A stretch of 58,217 bases of DNA. It comes from Sphaerotilus sp. (GTDB taxonomy: Bacteria; Pseudomonadota; Gammaproteobacteria; Burkholderiales; Burkholderiaceae_C). The position numbers were made by a program, and so were the translations under genes. Below are positions 23,822 through 32,326 of this stretch, one piece after another (positions within the stretch are counted from its first letter, which is position 1; each line of letters starts with the position of its first letter). The stretch spans positions 1 through 58,217 of the forward strand of contig JAAFKB010000012.1 of assembly GCA_013299055.1 (NCBI GenBank), read 5' to 3'. The notes beneath the pieces were generated by a model, which saw nothing but the letters and a program-made list of their open reading frames with translations, had not been told where the DNA came from and ran no database searches.

Positions 23822-23843
23822 AACATCCGTTTGTGCTTATATC
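23822..23843. promoter_or_regulatory. Candidate SoxR box 2 (AACATC-N10-TATATC)
   Basis: A degenerate copy of the AATATC-N10-GATATT dyad lies about 33 bp before the GTG of the ArsR gene. Its centre (CGTTTGTGCT) resembles that of the box at 49273 (CGTAATTGCT). The right half overlaps a TATATC that could serve as a -10 element. This fits autoregulation of the regulator together with soxC and the genes behind it. Confidence 0.55.
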
Positions 23844-23876
23844 TAAATAGTCAAACAGACTGCAGAACGGATTTGT

Positions 23877-24203
23877 GTGGGTGCTTCAGGGACTTCCGAC
23901 GGGGACAGTGAAGGTGACAGCGACCGAGACCGCGTCTTCGTGCTGGCCGCCGAGCTGTTCGGGCTGCTGGCAGCGCCCGTGCGCCTGCACATCGTCTGCG
24001 CCCTGCTCGACGGCGAGCAGAACGTGGGCCAGTTGACCGAGCGGGTCGGCGTCAGCCAGCCCAACCTTTCGCGGCACCTGGCCACGCTCTACCGCTGCGG
24101 GATCCTGGCCCGGCGACGGGTGGGGTCGCAGGTCTGGTACCGCATGGCCAATGACCGCGTGCGGGCGCTCTGCGAAGCCGTGCGTGACGGGTCCAAGCTT
24201 TGA
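23877..24203 (+). CDS. soxR: ArsR/SmtB-family repressor of sulfur oxidation (SoxR-like)
   Basis: 108 residues with the winged-helix ArsR fold: LAAELFGLLAAPVRLHIVCALLDG, the recognition helix VSQPNLSRHLATLYRCGIL, and wing ARRRVGSQVWYRM. No CXC metal site of ArsR is present. A Cys in HIVCALLDGEQNV and another in RALCEAVRDG sit where the SoxR/BigR/SqrR persulfide sensors keep their redox pair, so reactive-sulfur sensing is likely. The GTG at 23877 is the most probable start because no in-frame ATG precedes the HTH. It lies 14 bp before soxC and behind a candidate operator. Name by family and context. Confidence 0.75.
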   Translation: MGASGTSDGDSEGDSDRDRVFVLAAELFGLLAAPVRLHIVCALLDGEQNVGQLTERVGVSQPNLSRHLATLYRCGILARRRVGSQVWYRMANDRVRALCEAVRDGSKL

Positions 24204-24217
24204 ACAGGAGTTGATGC

Positions 24218-25606
24218 GTGTCGAGCGATCCATCCCAACCATCCCAGCGATCCGGTCGCCTGATCAAGGCGCCGGAGCACTTCCTCGACCCCTCCGGGGT
24301 GAAGACCGTGTTCCAGGAGGCCAAGGCCGGCCGGCGTGATTTCATCCGCCGTGCATTCGCCGGGGCCGCGGCGGCGGGTGCTGCACCCCTGGTGCTGGCC
24401 CAGTCCAACCCGGTGCCCGCCGAAGGTGGTGATCCGAACATCCTGAACCTGCCCGAGCACACGGTCGGGCTGGGGCAGGGCGTCGCCACGGACGGGTACG
24501 GCAAGCCGTCGAAGTACGAGGGCAACGTCCAGCGCCGCCAGAGCCCGGGCCTGACGCAGACCACGCAGGCGTCGGTGTCGTTCGCGCCGCTGCAGTCGCT
24601 GTTCGGCATCGTCACGCCCAGCGGCCTGCACTTCGAGCGCCACCACCAGGGCTGGTGGGACATCGACCCGAGCAAGCACCGCCTGATGCTCAACGGCTCG
24701 GACCCTGCCCTGATGAAGACGCCCAAGGTCTTCACGGTGGACGAACTCATGCGGCTGCCGTCGGTGTCGCGCTTCCACTTCATCGAGTGCGGGGCGAACA
24801 CGGCGGTCGAGTGGGGCAACGTCGCCGTGCCGACGGTGCAGTACACGCACGGCATGGTGAGCTGCAGCGAGTTCACCGGCGTGCCGCTGAAGATCCTGTT
24901 CGACCTGTGCGGCGTGGACTACAAGAAGGCCCGCTATGTGCTGGGCGAAGGCGCCGATGGCTCGTCCATGACCCGCACGATCCCGATGGAGCTGGTCGAG
25001 TCCGGCGAGGTCTTCGTCGCCTACGGGCAGAACGGCGAGATGCTGCGCCCGGAGAACGGCTACCCGCTGCGGCTGGTCGTGCCGGGCATCCAGGGCGTGA
25101 GCTGGGTCAAGTACCTGCGGCGCATCGAGGTGGGCGACCAGCCCTACGGCGCCAAGGACGAGGCCATCCACTACATGGACCTGATGCCCAGCGGCCTGCA
25201 CCGCCAGTACACCAATGTCCAGGAATGCAAGAGCGTGGTGACGACCCCCTCGGGCGGTCAGGTACTGCTCGACAAGGGCTTCTACAACATCACCGGGCTG
25301 GCGTGGTCAGGCAAGGGTCGGATCAAGAAGGTCGATGTCTCGGTGGACGGTGGCCGCAACTGGCGACCGGCGCGCATCGAAGGGCCGGTGCAGAACAAGG
25401 CGCTGACCCGCTTCAACCTCGACTGGGTCTGGGACGGCAAGCCCGCGCTGATCCAGAGCCGCGCCACCGACGACACCGGCTACGTGCAGCCGACCTACAA
25501 GCAACTGCGCGCCGTGCGTGGCACGCGCTCGATCTACCACAACAACGCCGTCCAGACCTGGCTGGTGCAGGAAAGCGGGGAGGTGAAGAATGTCCAGCTC
25601 TCGTGA
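24218..25606 (+). CDS. soxC: Sulfane dehydrogenase molybdenum subunit SoxC
   Basis: 462 residues. A Tat-type leader ([21 protein letters not shown]) precedes a sulfite-oxidase-fold Mo-cofactor domain. The Mo-coordinating Cys191 is in HFIECGANTAVEW. The C-terminal immunoglobulin-like dimer domain begins around NITGLAWSGKGRIKKVDVSVDGG. SoxC with SoxD removes six electrons from the sulfane sulfur bound to SoxYZ in the periplasm. Its presence means the pathway can go to sulfate without obligatory sulfur storage. It overlaps soxD by 17 nt. Confidence 0.95.
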   Translation: MSSDPSQPSQRSGRLIKAPEHFLDPSGVKTVFQEAKAGRRDFIRRAFAGAAAAGAAPLVLAQSNPVPAEGGDPNILNLPEHTVGLGQGVATDGYGKPSKYEGNVQRRQSPGLTQTTQASVSFAPLQSLFGIVTPSGLHFERHHQGWWDIDPSKHRLMLNGSDPALMKTPKVFTVDELMRLPSVSRFHFIECGANTAVEWGNVAVPTVQYTHGMVSCSEFTGVPLKILFDLCGVDYKKARYVLGEGADGSSMTRTIPMELVESGEVFVAYGQNGEMLRPENGYPLRLVVPGIQGVSWVKYLRRIEVGDQPYGAKDEAIHYMDLMPSGLHRQYTNVQECKSVVTTPSGGQVLLDKGFYNITGLAWSGKGRIKKVDVSVDGGRNWRPARIEGPVQNKALTRFNLDWVWDGKPALIQSRATDDTGYVQPTYKQLRAVRGTRSIYHNNAVQTWLVQESGEVKNVQLS

Positions 25607-26678
25607 GTCCGTGATCCGATCGGGTCTGATCGCTGCCGCGCTGGTGGCACTGTCTGGTGCAGCCTTGGCGCAGGCAAGCAGCCTGCCCGGCATCGGGCGC
25701 CCCGCCACGCCAAAGGAAATCGCCGCCTGGGACATCGACGTGCGGCCCGACTTCAAGGGCCTGCCCAAGGGTTCTGGCTCGGTCGCGATGGGCCAGGACG
25801 TGTGGGAAGGCAAGTGCGCCCACTGCCACGGCGTGTTCGGCGAGTCCAACGAGGTGTTCAGCCCGCTGGTCGGCGGCACCACGGCCGAGGACGTGAAGAC
25901 CGGCCGCGTGGCCCGCCTGACCGACACCGCCTACCCCGGCCGCACCACGCTGATGAAGGTCTCCAGTGTCTCCACGCTGTGGGACTACATCAACCGCGCC
26001 ATGCCGTGGACCCAGCCGAAGTCGCTCAAGCCCGACGAGGTCTATGCCGTCACCGCTTACCTGCTCAACCTGGGGGGCGTGCTGCCGGACAACTACGTGA
26101 TGTCCGACAGGAACATCGCCGAGGTCCAGGCCCGCCTGCCCAACCGCAACGGCATGTCGCTCGACCACGGCATGTGGCCCGGCAAGTCGATGAAGACCGC
26201 CGGCAAGCCGGACGTGAAGGCCACGGCCTGCATGTCGAACTGCGAGGCCGAACCGAAGGTCGCGTCCTTCCTGCCCGACTTCGCCCGCAACGCCCACGGC
26301 AACCTGGCCGAGCAGAACCGCCTCGTCGGGGCACAGCGCGGCGCGGACACGACCCGCCCGGCAGGTACGGTGGTCGCCGCTGCAGCCGCGGTGCCGGCGG
26401 TGGCCAAGGCGCCGGATGCGACGGCAGCGACCCACGCGCTGCTGTCGAAATACAGTTGCACCGCCTGCCATGGCATGGACACCAGGCTGGTCGGACCCTC
26501 CTTCCGCGAGATTGCCAAGAAATACGGTGCGCAGGCCGACGGCGTGGCCTACCTGGCAGGCAAGGTCAAGGCCGGTGGTGTCGGTGTCTGGGGGCAAATC
26601 CCGATGCCCCCGCAAACGCTGTCCGATACCGAGGCCCGTATGATCGGCCAGTGGCTGATCGATGGCGCCAAGAAATGA
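25590..26678 (+). CDS. soxD: Dihaem cytochrome c subunit SoxD of sulfane dehydrogenase
   Basis: 362 residues with an N-terminal signal peptide (GLIAAALVALSGAALAQA). Two c-haem sites are visible: CAHCH at residues 76-80 and CTACH at 290-294, the second followed by the class I pattern GPSFREIAKKYG and Met-containing QIPMPPQTLSD. A long Ala/Thr linker separates the two domains. SoxD takes electrons from the SoxC molybdenum centre and passes them to small cytochromes. It overlaps the end of soxC, indicating translational coupling. Confidence 0.93.
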   Translation: MSSSRESVIRSGLIAAALVALSGAALAQASSLPGIGRPATPKEIAAWDIDVRPDFKGLPKGSGSVAMGQDVWEGKCAHCHGVFGESNEVFSPLVGGTTAEDVKTGRVARLTDTAYPGRTTLMKVSSVSTLWDYINRAMPWTQPKSLKPDEVYAVTAYLLNLGGVLPDNYVMSDRNIAEVQARLPNRNGMSLDHGMWPGKSMKTAGKPDVKATACMSNCEAEPKVASFLPDFARNAHGNLAEQNRLVGAQRGADTTRPAGTVVAAAAAVPAVAKAPDATAATHALLSKYSCTACHGMDTRLVGPSFREIAKKYGAQADGVAYLAGKVKAGGVGVWGQIPMPPQTLSDTEARMIGQWLIDGAKK

Positions 26679-26708
26679 ATTCGCATGCAAACACCTAGGA
26701 GAATCACG

Positions 26709-27167
26709 ATGCAAACCCGTCGCGAAATGCTCAGCCGCAGTGCTGGCGTGGCCGCCATGCTGGCCGGTCTGGGTCTGCTGCCCACGGCGGCACAGGCCCA
26801 GTACGCCACCGCCGCCTTCGATGCCAAGACCATGGCCGACCTGACGAAGGCGCTGGGCATCTCCGCCCCCGTGGAGAGCAAGGACGTCACCATCACCGGC
26901 CCGGACATCGCCGAAAACGGTGCCGTGGTGCCGCTGGGTTGTTCGACCAGCCTGCCCGGTGTCAAGAAGATGCTGATCCTGGTGGAGAAGAACCCGTCGA
27001 TGCTGTGCGCGGCCTTCGACGTGACCGATGCAGTCGAGGCGAACTTCAACACCCGCGTGAAGATGGGCCAGTCGTCGAACGTGATGGCCGTGGCCGTCAT
27101 GCACGACGGCAAGGTGCTGTTCGCGCAGAAGGAAGTCAAGGTCACCCTCGGCGGCTGCGGCGGCTGA
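26709..27167 (+). CDS. soxY: Sulfur-carrier protein SoxY
   Basis: 152 residues. A Tat-like leader (TRREMLSRSAGVAAMLAGLG) leads to an Ig-like domain ending in the diagnostic GGCGG swinging arm, whose Cys carries the pathway intermediates. The start ATG at 26709 follows AGGAGAA at 26697-26703; an in-frame ATG at 26685 lacks such a site. It lies 30 bp after soxD and 48 bp before soxZ, its partner. Confidence 0.95.
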   Translation: MQTRREMLSRSAGVAAMLAGLGLLPTAAQAQYATAAFDAKTMADLTKALGISAPVESKDVTITGPDIAENGAVVPLGCSTSLPGVKKMLILVEKNPSMLCAAFDVTDAVEANFNTRVKMGQSSNVMAVAVMHDGKVLFAQKEVKVTLGGCGG

Positions 27168-27215
27168 CCGGACCTCCCCCCAACACGCCAAGAACACGCA
27201 AAGAAGGAGCAGAAC

Positions 27216-27527
27216 ATGGCAGATCCGATGCGCATCCGCGCACAAGCCGCTGGCGACAAGGCCACCGTGCGGGTGCTGATGAGCCACGAAATGGAAACCG
27301 GCCAGCGCAAGGACGCCGCTGGCAAGGTCATTCCCGCCTGGTACATCCAGGAAGTCACCGCCGCGCTCAACGGCAAGACCGTGATGACGGCGCAGTGGGG
27401 CCCTGCGGTGTCGAAGAACCCGTTCCTGCAGTTCAACCTCAAGGGGGCCAAGGCCGGTGACAAGGTCGCGGTGTCCTGGGTGGACAACAAGGGCGAAAAG
27501 CGCACCGACGAGGCCACTGTGAGCTGA
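27216..27527 (+). CDS. soxZ: Sulfur-oxidation protein SoxZ
   Basis: 103 residues without a signal peptide; SoxZ is exported bound to Tat-targeted SoxY. Family landmarks are MRIRAQAAGDKATVRVLMSHEMETGQRKD, PAWYIQEVTA and the C-terminal GDKVAVSWVDNKGEKRTDEA. It forms the SoxYZ heterodimer that carries sulfur between SoxAX, SoxB and SoxCD. A GAAGGAG ribosome site precedes the ATG. Confidence 0.95.
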   Translation: MADPMRIRAQAAGDKATVRVLMSHEMETGQRKDAAGKVIPAWYIQEVTAALNGKTVMTAQWGPAVSKNPFLQFNLKGAKAGDKVAVSWVDNKGEKRTDEATVS

Positions 27528-27562
27528 GCACGCTGGCGTGATCCCCTGCTGATCGCACGTTT

Positions 27563-27588
27563 CGGCCTCCGGCGTCCCCCGGGGGCCG
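27563..27588 (+). terminator. Strong hairpin between soxZ and soxA (attenuator or partial terminator)
   Basis: CGGCCTCCGG and CCGGGGGCCG can form a 10-bp stem (one G-U pair) with a 6-nt loop, followed by TTGCCGTTTG. There is no long T run, so partial termination or protection of the upstream soxYZ mRNA is more likely than full termination. It would favour more SoxYZ than SoxAX. Confidence 0.55.
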
Positions 27589-27613
27589 TTGCCGTTTGAA
27601 GACCGAGGAGACC

Positions 27614-28411
27614 ATGAAAAAGATCATCACCGCCAGCGCGCTGCTGGCCTGCGCCCTGCCGCTGCTGGCGCAGCAGAAATCCGCCGCCGACGGCATCGCC
27701 GAATACCGCGCGATGCTGGCCGATGGCAACCCGGCCGAGCTGTTCGAGGCCAAGGGCGAGGCGCTGTGGAAACAGAAGCGCGGCCCGAAGAACGCGAGCC
27801 TGGAAGGCTGCGATCTGGGGCAGGGGCCGGGTGTGGTCAAGGGCGCGTTCGTCACGCTGCCGCGCTACTTCAAGGACACCGGCCGGGTGCAGGATCTGGA
27901 ATCGCGGCTGGTGAGCTGCATGGAGATGCTGCAGGGCTTCAATGGCGCCGAGATCACCAAGACCCCGTTCGGCAAGGGCGAGCAGAACAACGTCACCGCA
28001 CTGGCGACGTGGATCGCGGCCGAATCGAAGGGCCTGCGTTTTGCCTTGCCGCAGGAGCACGCGCAGGAAAAGCGCATGTACGCCGTTGGCGAGCGGGCGT
28101 TCTTCTACCGTGGCGGTGCGCACGACTTCAGTTGCGCGAGCTGCCACGGCGAGGAGGGCAAGCGCATCCGCCTGCAAGACCTGCCGCAGCTCACGAAGAA
28201 CCCCGGCGATGGCGTCGGTTTTGCCGCATGGCCGGCCTACCGGGTCAGCAACGGGCAGATGTGGAGCATGCAACTGCGCCTGAACGACTGCTTCCGCCAG
28301 CAGCGGTTTCCCTATCCGGGCTTCGGCTCGGACCTGACCATCGCGCTGTCCACCTACATGGGGGTCAACGCCAAGGGGGCCGAATCGGTGGCCCCTGCCA
28401 TCAAGCGTTGA
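27614..28411 (+). CDS. soxA: Cytochrome c SoxA (monohaem type)
   Basis: 265 residues with a signal peptide ending near LLAQQK. One CASCH haem site lies at residues 174-178. The active-site cysteine that becomes a persulfide and ligates the haem is Cys226 in RLNDCFRQQRFPYPGFGSD. The N-terminal half has no CxxCH; cysteines in LEGCDLGQG and RLVSCMEM probably form a disulfide instead, marking the single-haem SoxA subgroup. With SoxX it joins thiosulfate to SoxYZ. ATG 27614 follows GAGGAG. Confidence 0.93.
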   Translation: MKKIITASALLACALPLLAQQKSAADGIAEYRAMLADGNPAELFEAKGEALWKQKRGPKNASLEGCDLGQGPGVVKGAFVTLPRYFKDTGRVQDLESRLVSCMEMLQGFNGAEITKTPFGKGEQNNVTALATWIAAESKGLRFALPQEHAQEKRMYAVGERAFFYRGGAHDFSCASCHGEEGKRIRLQDLPQLTKNPGDGVGFAAWPAYRVSNGQMWSMQLRLNDCFRQQRFPYPGFGSDLTIALSTYMGVNAKGAESVAPAIKR

Positions 28412-28427
28412 GCGGAGGACACAGAGC

Positions 28428-29081
28428 ATGAAGACATTCAAGAAGGTGGCGTTCACGGCGGTGGCGCTGGCCGTGGCGGCGATCGGCGTGGGGTGCGCGA
28501 GCGGCCCGTCGCCAGCGGAACTCGACCGCGACGCGCTGCAGGTGATCCGCAGCGCGTTCCGCGACGAGGGCATCGTCAAGGTCGCCCGACTGGACCAGGA
28601 CGCGGCCAACGAGGCGTGCTCGAAGGCGCTGGGCAAGGAGCCGCCGGCCGAGGTGGTCAAGGCCATCGAAGCCGCCAACCTCAAGACCATCAAGCCGCCC
28701 AGCGACGGGAAGTACCTGGGGGACTGGAAGGAAGGCGAGAAGCTGGCCCAGAGCGGCCGCGGCCTGACCTGGACCGACGACGCCAAGACCCCCAACGGCG
28801 GCAACTGCTACAACTGCCACCAGATCAGCAAGCAGGAAATCTCCTTCGGCACCATCGGCCCGAGCCTGTACCAGTACGGCAAGCTGCGCGGCGTCGCCGA
28901 CCCGGCCAGCGACGCGGCCAAGCCGATCGTCGAGTACACCTGGGGCAAGCTGTGGAACGCGCGGGCCTACAACGCCTGTTCGCAGATGCCGCGTGTGGGC
29001 CACATGGGCATCCTGAACGAGGCGCAGCTCCGCCACGTCATGGCCCTCCTGCTCGACCCGAAGTCGCCCGTCAACCAGTAA
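28428..29081 (+). CDS. soxX: Cytochrome c SoxX
   Basis: 217 residues, with a lipoprotein-like leader (AVALAVAAIGVGCAS) and one haem site CYNCH at 127-131 followed by IGPSLYQYGK. The axial Met is probably in SQMPRVGHMG. The N-terminal extension of about 100 residues before the haem domain is longer than in minimal SoxX proteins. It partners SoxA in thiosulfate binding and takes the released electrons. GGAGG lies upstream. A hairpin follows its stop codon. Confidence 0.92.
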   Translation: MKTFKKVAFTAVALAVAAIGVGCASGPSPAELDRDALQVIRSAFRDEGIVKVARLDQDAANEACSKALGKEPPAEVVKAIEAANLKTIKPPSDGKYLGDWKEGEKLAQSGRGLTWTDDAKTPNGGNCYNCHQISKQEISFGTIGPSLYQYGKLRGVADPASDAAKPIVEYTWGKLWNARAYNACSQMPRVGHMGILNEAQLRHVMALLLDPKSPVNQ

Positions 29082-29089
29082 GTCCGTCC

Positions 29090-29107
29090 TGCCCGCCCAC
29101 GCGGGCA
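29090..29107 (+). terminator. Hairpin after soxX
   Basis: TGCCCGC-CCAC-GCGGGCA is a perfect 7-bp stem with a 4-nt loop, 9 bp after the soxX stop. No T run follows, so rho-independent strength is uncertain. Together with the operator at 29117 it suggests that soxB is a separately controlled unit. Confidence 0.5.
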
Positions 29108-29116
29108 TCCACTGCA

Positions 29117-29138
29117 AATATCATTGACTGCTGATTTA
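29117..29138. promoter_or_regulatory. Candidate SoxR box 3 (AATATC-N10-GATTTA) overlapping the soxB start
   Basis: The left half AATATCATTG is identical to box 1 at 22622 and the right half GATTTA differs at two positions. The last base is the A of the soxB ATG, an unusual position for an operator. Confidence 0.55.
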
Positions 29139-30871
29139 TGAGCCTCTCCAAACGCGATTTCCTGCAGGTGCTCGGCGCCGCTTCGGTGGCCGGCATGGGC
29201 CTGGGCCGCTACGCCGAAGCGGATGCCGCGACGGCGCAGCAGGGGCTGTATGACCTGCCCAAGTTTGGCAACGTCAGCTTCCTGCACATGACCGACTGCC
29301 ACGCGCAGTTGAAACCGATCCACTTCCGCGAACCGAGCGTGAACCTGGGGCTCGGCTCGATGCAGGGCAAGCTGCCGCACCTCGTCGGCGAACACCTGCT
29401 CAAGCACATCGGCGTGCGCCCCGGCACCGCGCAGGCGCATGGGTTCACCTTCCTCGATTTCGAGAAAGCGGCGCGCCGCTACGGCAAGGTCGGCGGCTTC
29501 GCGCACATGGCCACGCTGGTCAAGCAGCTCAAGGCCAGTCGCCCGGGGGCGCTGCTGCTCGACGGCGGTGACACCTGGCAGGGCTCGGCCACGTCGCTGT
29601 GGACCAACGCGCAGGACATGGTGGACGCCTGCAAGCTGCTCGGCGTGGACGTGATGACTGGCCACTGGGAGTTCACCTACGGCATGGAGCGCGTCAAGGA
29701 GATCGTCGAGAAGGACTTCGCCGGCAAGGTGGACTTCGTCGCGCAGAACGTCAAGACCAACGACTTCGGCGACCAGGTCTTCAAGCCCTACGTGATCCGC
29801 GAGGTCAACGGCGTGCCCTGCGCCATCATCGGCCAGGCCTTCCCCTACACGCCGATCGCGAATCCGCGCTACATGGTCGCCGACTGGGCCTTCGGGATCC
29901 AGGACGAAAACATGCAGGCGATGGTGGACGAGGCCCGCGGCAAGGGCGCGCAGGTGGTGGTGGTCATCAGCCACAACGGCATGGACGTGGACCTGAAGAT
30001 GGCCAGCCGCGTGCGCGGCATCGACGCGATTTTTGGCGGCCACACGCATGACGGCGTGCCGGTGGCGGTGCCCGTGAGCAATGCGGGCGGCAAGACGCTG
30101 GTGACGAATGCCGGCTCGAACACCAAGTTCCTCGGCGTGATGGACTTCGACGTGAAGGGCGGCAAGGTCGTCGATTTCCGCTACCGGCTGCTGCCGATCT
30201 TCGCCAACCAGCTCAAGGCCGACCCGGCGATGGACGCGCTGATCACCAAGGTCCGCGCGCCGTACGAGGCGAAGCTGGCGGAGAAGCTCGGCGTCACCGA
30301 CGGGCTGCTGTACCGGCGCGGCAACTTCAACGGCTCGTGGGACCAGTTGATCTGCGATGCGCTGATGGAGGTGCAGGGCGCCGAGATCGCGTTCTCGCCC
30401 GGCTTCCGCTGGGGCACGACGCTGCTGCCCGGCGACGTGATCACGCGCGAGCTGATGATGGACCAGCTCGCCATCACCTACCCCTACGCGACCGTCAGCC
30501 CGATGAGCGGCGAGACGCTCAAGACGGTGCTGGAGGACGTGGCCGACAACCTGTTCAACCCCGATCCCTACTACCAGCAGGGGGGCGACATGGTGCGCGT
30601 CGGCGGCCTGCAGTACACGATGACGCCGGGCGAGAAGACCGGCAACCGCATCAGCGACATGCGCCTGAAGGGCAAGCCAGTCGAGGCGGGCAAAACCTAT
30701 CAGGTGGCGGGCTGGGCGCCGGTCGCGGAAGAGGCGTCCAGGGCCGGGCACAAGCCGGTGTGGGACGTGGTCGAGACGTGGCTGAAGGGGCAGGGCGGGC
30801 GGGTCAAGGCGCGCACGGTCAACACGCCGAAGCTGGTCGGGGTGGCGGGCAATCCGGGCCTCGCCGGTTGA
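29138..30871 (+). CDS. soxB: Thiosulfohydrolase SoxB
   Basis: 577 residues with a Tat-like leader (SLSKRDFLQVLGAASVAGMG). The dimanganese 5'-nucleotidase-type core is plain: FLHMTDCHAQLKPI, DGGDTWQGSATSLW, TGHWEFTYG, VISHNGMDVD and GGHTHDGVPV. The C-terminal domain starts near GLLYRRGNFNGSWDQLICDA. SoxB hydrolyses the terminal sulfate from SoxYZ-bound intermediates in the periplasm. There is no Shine-Dalgarno sequence before the ATG; instead a candidate operator abuts it. Confidence 0.95.
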   Translation: MSLSKRDFLQVLGAASVAGMGLGRYAEADAATAQQGLYDLPKFGNVSFLHMTDCHAQLKPIHFREPSVNLGLGSMQGKLPHLVGEHLLKHIGVRPGTAQAHGFTFLDFEKAARRYGKVGGFAHMATLVKQLKASRPGALLLDGGDTWQGSATSLWTNAQDMVDACKLLGVDVMTGHWEFTYGMERVKEIVEKDFAGKVDFVAQNVKTNDFGDQVFKPYVIREVNGVPCAIIGQAFPYTPIANPRYMVADWAFGIQDENMQAMVDEARGKGAQVVVVISHNGMDVDLKMASRVRGIDAIFGGHTHDGVPVAVPVSNAGGKTLVTNAGSNTKFLGVMDFDVKGGKVVDFRYRLLPIFANQLKADPAMDALITKVRAPYEAKLAEKLGVTDGLLYRRGNFNGSWDQLICDALMEVQGAEIAFSPGFRWGTTLLPGDVITRELMMDQLAITYPYATVSPMSGETLKTVLEDVADNLFNPDPYYQQGGDMVRVGGLQYTMTPGEKTGNRISDMRLKGKPVEAGKTYQVAGWAPVAEEASRAGHKPVWDVVETWLKGQGGRVKARTVNTPKLVGVAGNPGLAG

Positions 30872-30922
30872 CGACCGGGTGATCTGAGGCACCATGCGGC
30901 GAGTTCAACCAGGAGACCTTCG

Positions 30923-31336
30923 ATGAAGTTCCACACGATGCTCGCCGCCACGGTGCTGTCGCTGGCCAGTCTGGCCGCTGCCGCACAGGACAAGGTGGTC
31001 TACCACGTCAACGATGCGCAGGCGCACGCCCTGGCGACGCTGCGCAACATCCGCAACCACCTCGACACCGACCCCACCGCGCAGATCACCGTGGTGACCC
31101 ATGCGCAGGGCGTCGATTTCCTGATGGAGGGCGCCAAGGACCGCAACAACGTGCCCTTCGACGCCACGGTGTCGGCGCTCAAGAACCTCGGCGTGAAGTT
31201 CGAGGTCTGTGAGATCACGCTGAAGAACCGCAGCCTCAAGCGCGAGCAGTTCATCCAGGAAGCCGACTTCACCCCGTCGGGTGTCGTGCGGCTGACCAAG
31301 CTGCAGATCCAGGGCCACGCCTACATCAAGCCCTGA
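30923..31336 (+). CDS. Periplasmic DsrE-family protein of the sox cluster
   Basis: 137 residues with a clear signal peptide (MLAATVLSLASLAAAAQ). The DsrE/F fold is indicated by KVVYHVNDAQAHALATLRNI, QITVVTHAQGVDFLMEG and a conserved Cys in VKFEVCEITLKNR, the position used for sulfur transfer in this superfamily. Such genes commonly trail sox operons; the exact role is unknown, with sulfur trafficking or SoxYZ support as inference. An AGGAG site precedes the ATG. Its end overlaps the convergent cytochrome b gene by 16 nt. Confidence 0.8.
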   Translation: MKFHTMLAATVLSLASLAAAAQDKVVYHVNDAQAHALATLRNIRNHLDTDPTAQITVVTHAQGVDFLMEGAKDRNNVPFDATVSALKNLGVKFEVCEITLKNRSLKREQFIQEADFTPSGVVRLTKLQIQGHAYIKP

Positions 31337-31929
31337 TCGTCTCGGGCCTCGGGTGCCCGCTTGGTGCCCGTGACCATCGACCAGGCCAGGTTCTCGCGGT
31401 GCTTCACGCTTTCGTAGACCGCCGCCGAGACGTGGATGGCCACCGCCAGCAGCGTGGCATCGACCAGCAGGCCGTGGAGGGCTTCGACGGTTTCGTTGCC
31501 CCACCAGGCATCGGTGGTCATCATCCAGCCGGTCGCACCGATGCCGATGACCATCGCCAGCAGGAACAGGATCATCACCGCCGCGGCCGGGTTGTGCCCC
31601 AGGTGGCGAGGCTCCTGCCCACGCAGCATGGCACCGGCATACGCGATGAACGTCGTCGGCCGCGGGACAAAGCTGGCGAAACGGGCGTGCCCGGCGCCGA
31701 CAAAGCCCCAGACGATGCGTGCCGCCACCAGCGCCAGCGCCGCGTAGCCGCTGACCTCGTGCAGCCAGCGCGGGCCGCCCACGGTGCTGAAGTACGCCGT
31801 GAAGAAGCACAGCACCAGGCTCCAGTGGAAGACCCGCACGAAGCGGTCCCACACCCGCACACGGACCTGGCCGGTCGCGGTGCTGGCACTGCCCAGTGGA
31901 AGGTCCATGTGGCGGGTGTCGGTGGACAT
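31321..31929 (-). CDS. Cytochrome b561-type dihaem membrane protein
   Basis: 202 residues with four hydrophobic helices and paired His ligands: VRVFHWSLVLCFFTAYFS, RWLHEVSGYAALALVAARIVWGFVG, MILFLLAMVIGIGATGWMM and ALHGLLVDATLLAVAIHVSAAVYES. It matches the Ni-Fe-hydrogenase-type cytochrome b subunit (cytochrome b561) family that shuttles electrons across the inner membrane. It is encoded 1 bp after the PepSY gene and ends against the DsrE gene. It may connect periplasmic cytochromes with the quinone pool. Confidence 0.82.
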   Translation of the reverse strand: MSTDTRHMDLPLGSASTATGQVRVRVWDRFVRVFHWSLVLCFFTAYFSTVGGPRWLHEVSGYAALALVAARIVWGFVGAGHARFASFVPRPTTFIAYAGAMLRGQEPRHLGHNPAAAVMILFLLAMVIGIGATGWMMTTDAWWGNETVEALHGLLVDATLLAVAIHVSAAVYESVKHRENLAWSMVTGTKRAPEARDDQGLM

Positions 31930-31930
31930 G

Positions 31931-32242
31931 TCAGTCCTTCGTGTTGAGTTCGGCGATCACGCCGGTGATCGGGTGGAAGTAGACCTCGACCTTCTTGCCA
32001 TTGCGGTCGTGGCCGTAGATCTCCCAGCAGCGGCCCTTGGAGACGTGCAGCTTCTTCACGTCGTCCTTGTAGCCAAGCTCCTGGAATTTCTTCGTCATCT
32101 GCTCGGCCGTGAGCCATTTGTCCTGGGGCTCGTCGGTGCATTTCGGGCCAGCCCAGGAGGCGGCGGCTGCGCACAGCAGTGCGGTGGCCAGTGCCAGGTG
32201 CAGGGGGGTCTTGTGCATGAGGCGTTGCATGGCGGGGGACAT
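31931..32242 (-). CDS. Small periplasmic PepSY-domain protein
   Basis: 103 residues with a signal peptide (LHLALATALLCAAAASWAG) and a single PepSY-like fold: DKWLTAEQMTKKFQELGY, VKKLHVSKGRCWEIYGHDRNGKKVEVYFHPITGVIAEL. Two cysteines (after the signal and in GRCWEIY) could pair. Pairing with a cytochrome b561 is common for this family and suggests a role in electron transfer or its assembly. The start could also be the Met seven codons further in. It heads a two-gene minus-strand unit. Confidence 0.78.
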   Translation of the reverse strand: MSPAMQRLMHKTPLHLALATALLCAAAASWAGPKCTDEPQDKWLTAEQMTKKFQELGYKDDVKKLHVSKGRCWEIYGHDRNGKKVEVYFHPITGVIAELNTKD

Positions 32243-32326
32243 GAGAGGCTCCTGATGAAAGGTGGGGAGCTTTCAGAGGTGCATGCGGCATGCCAGATGC
32301 GACATATTCCCGATAAGTTTGATAAC

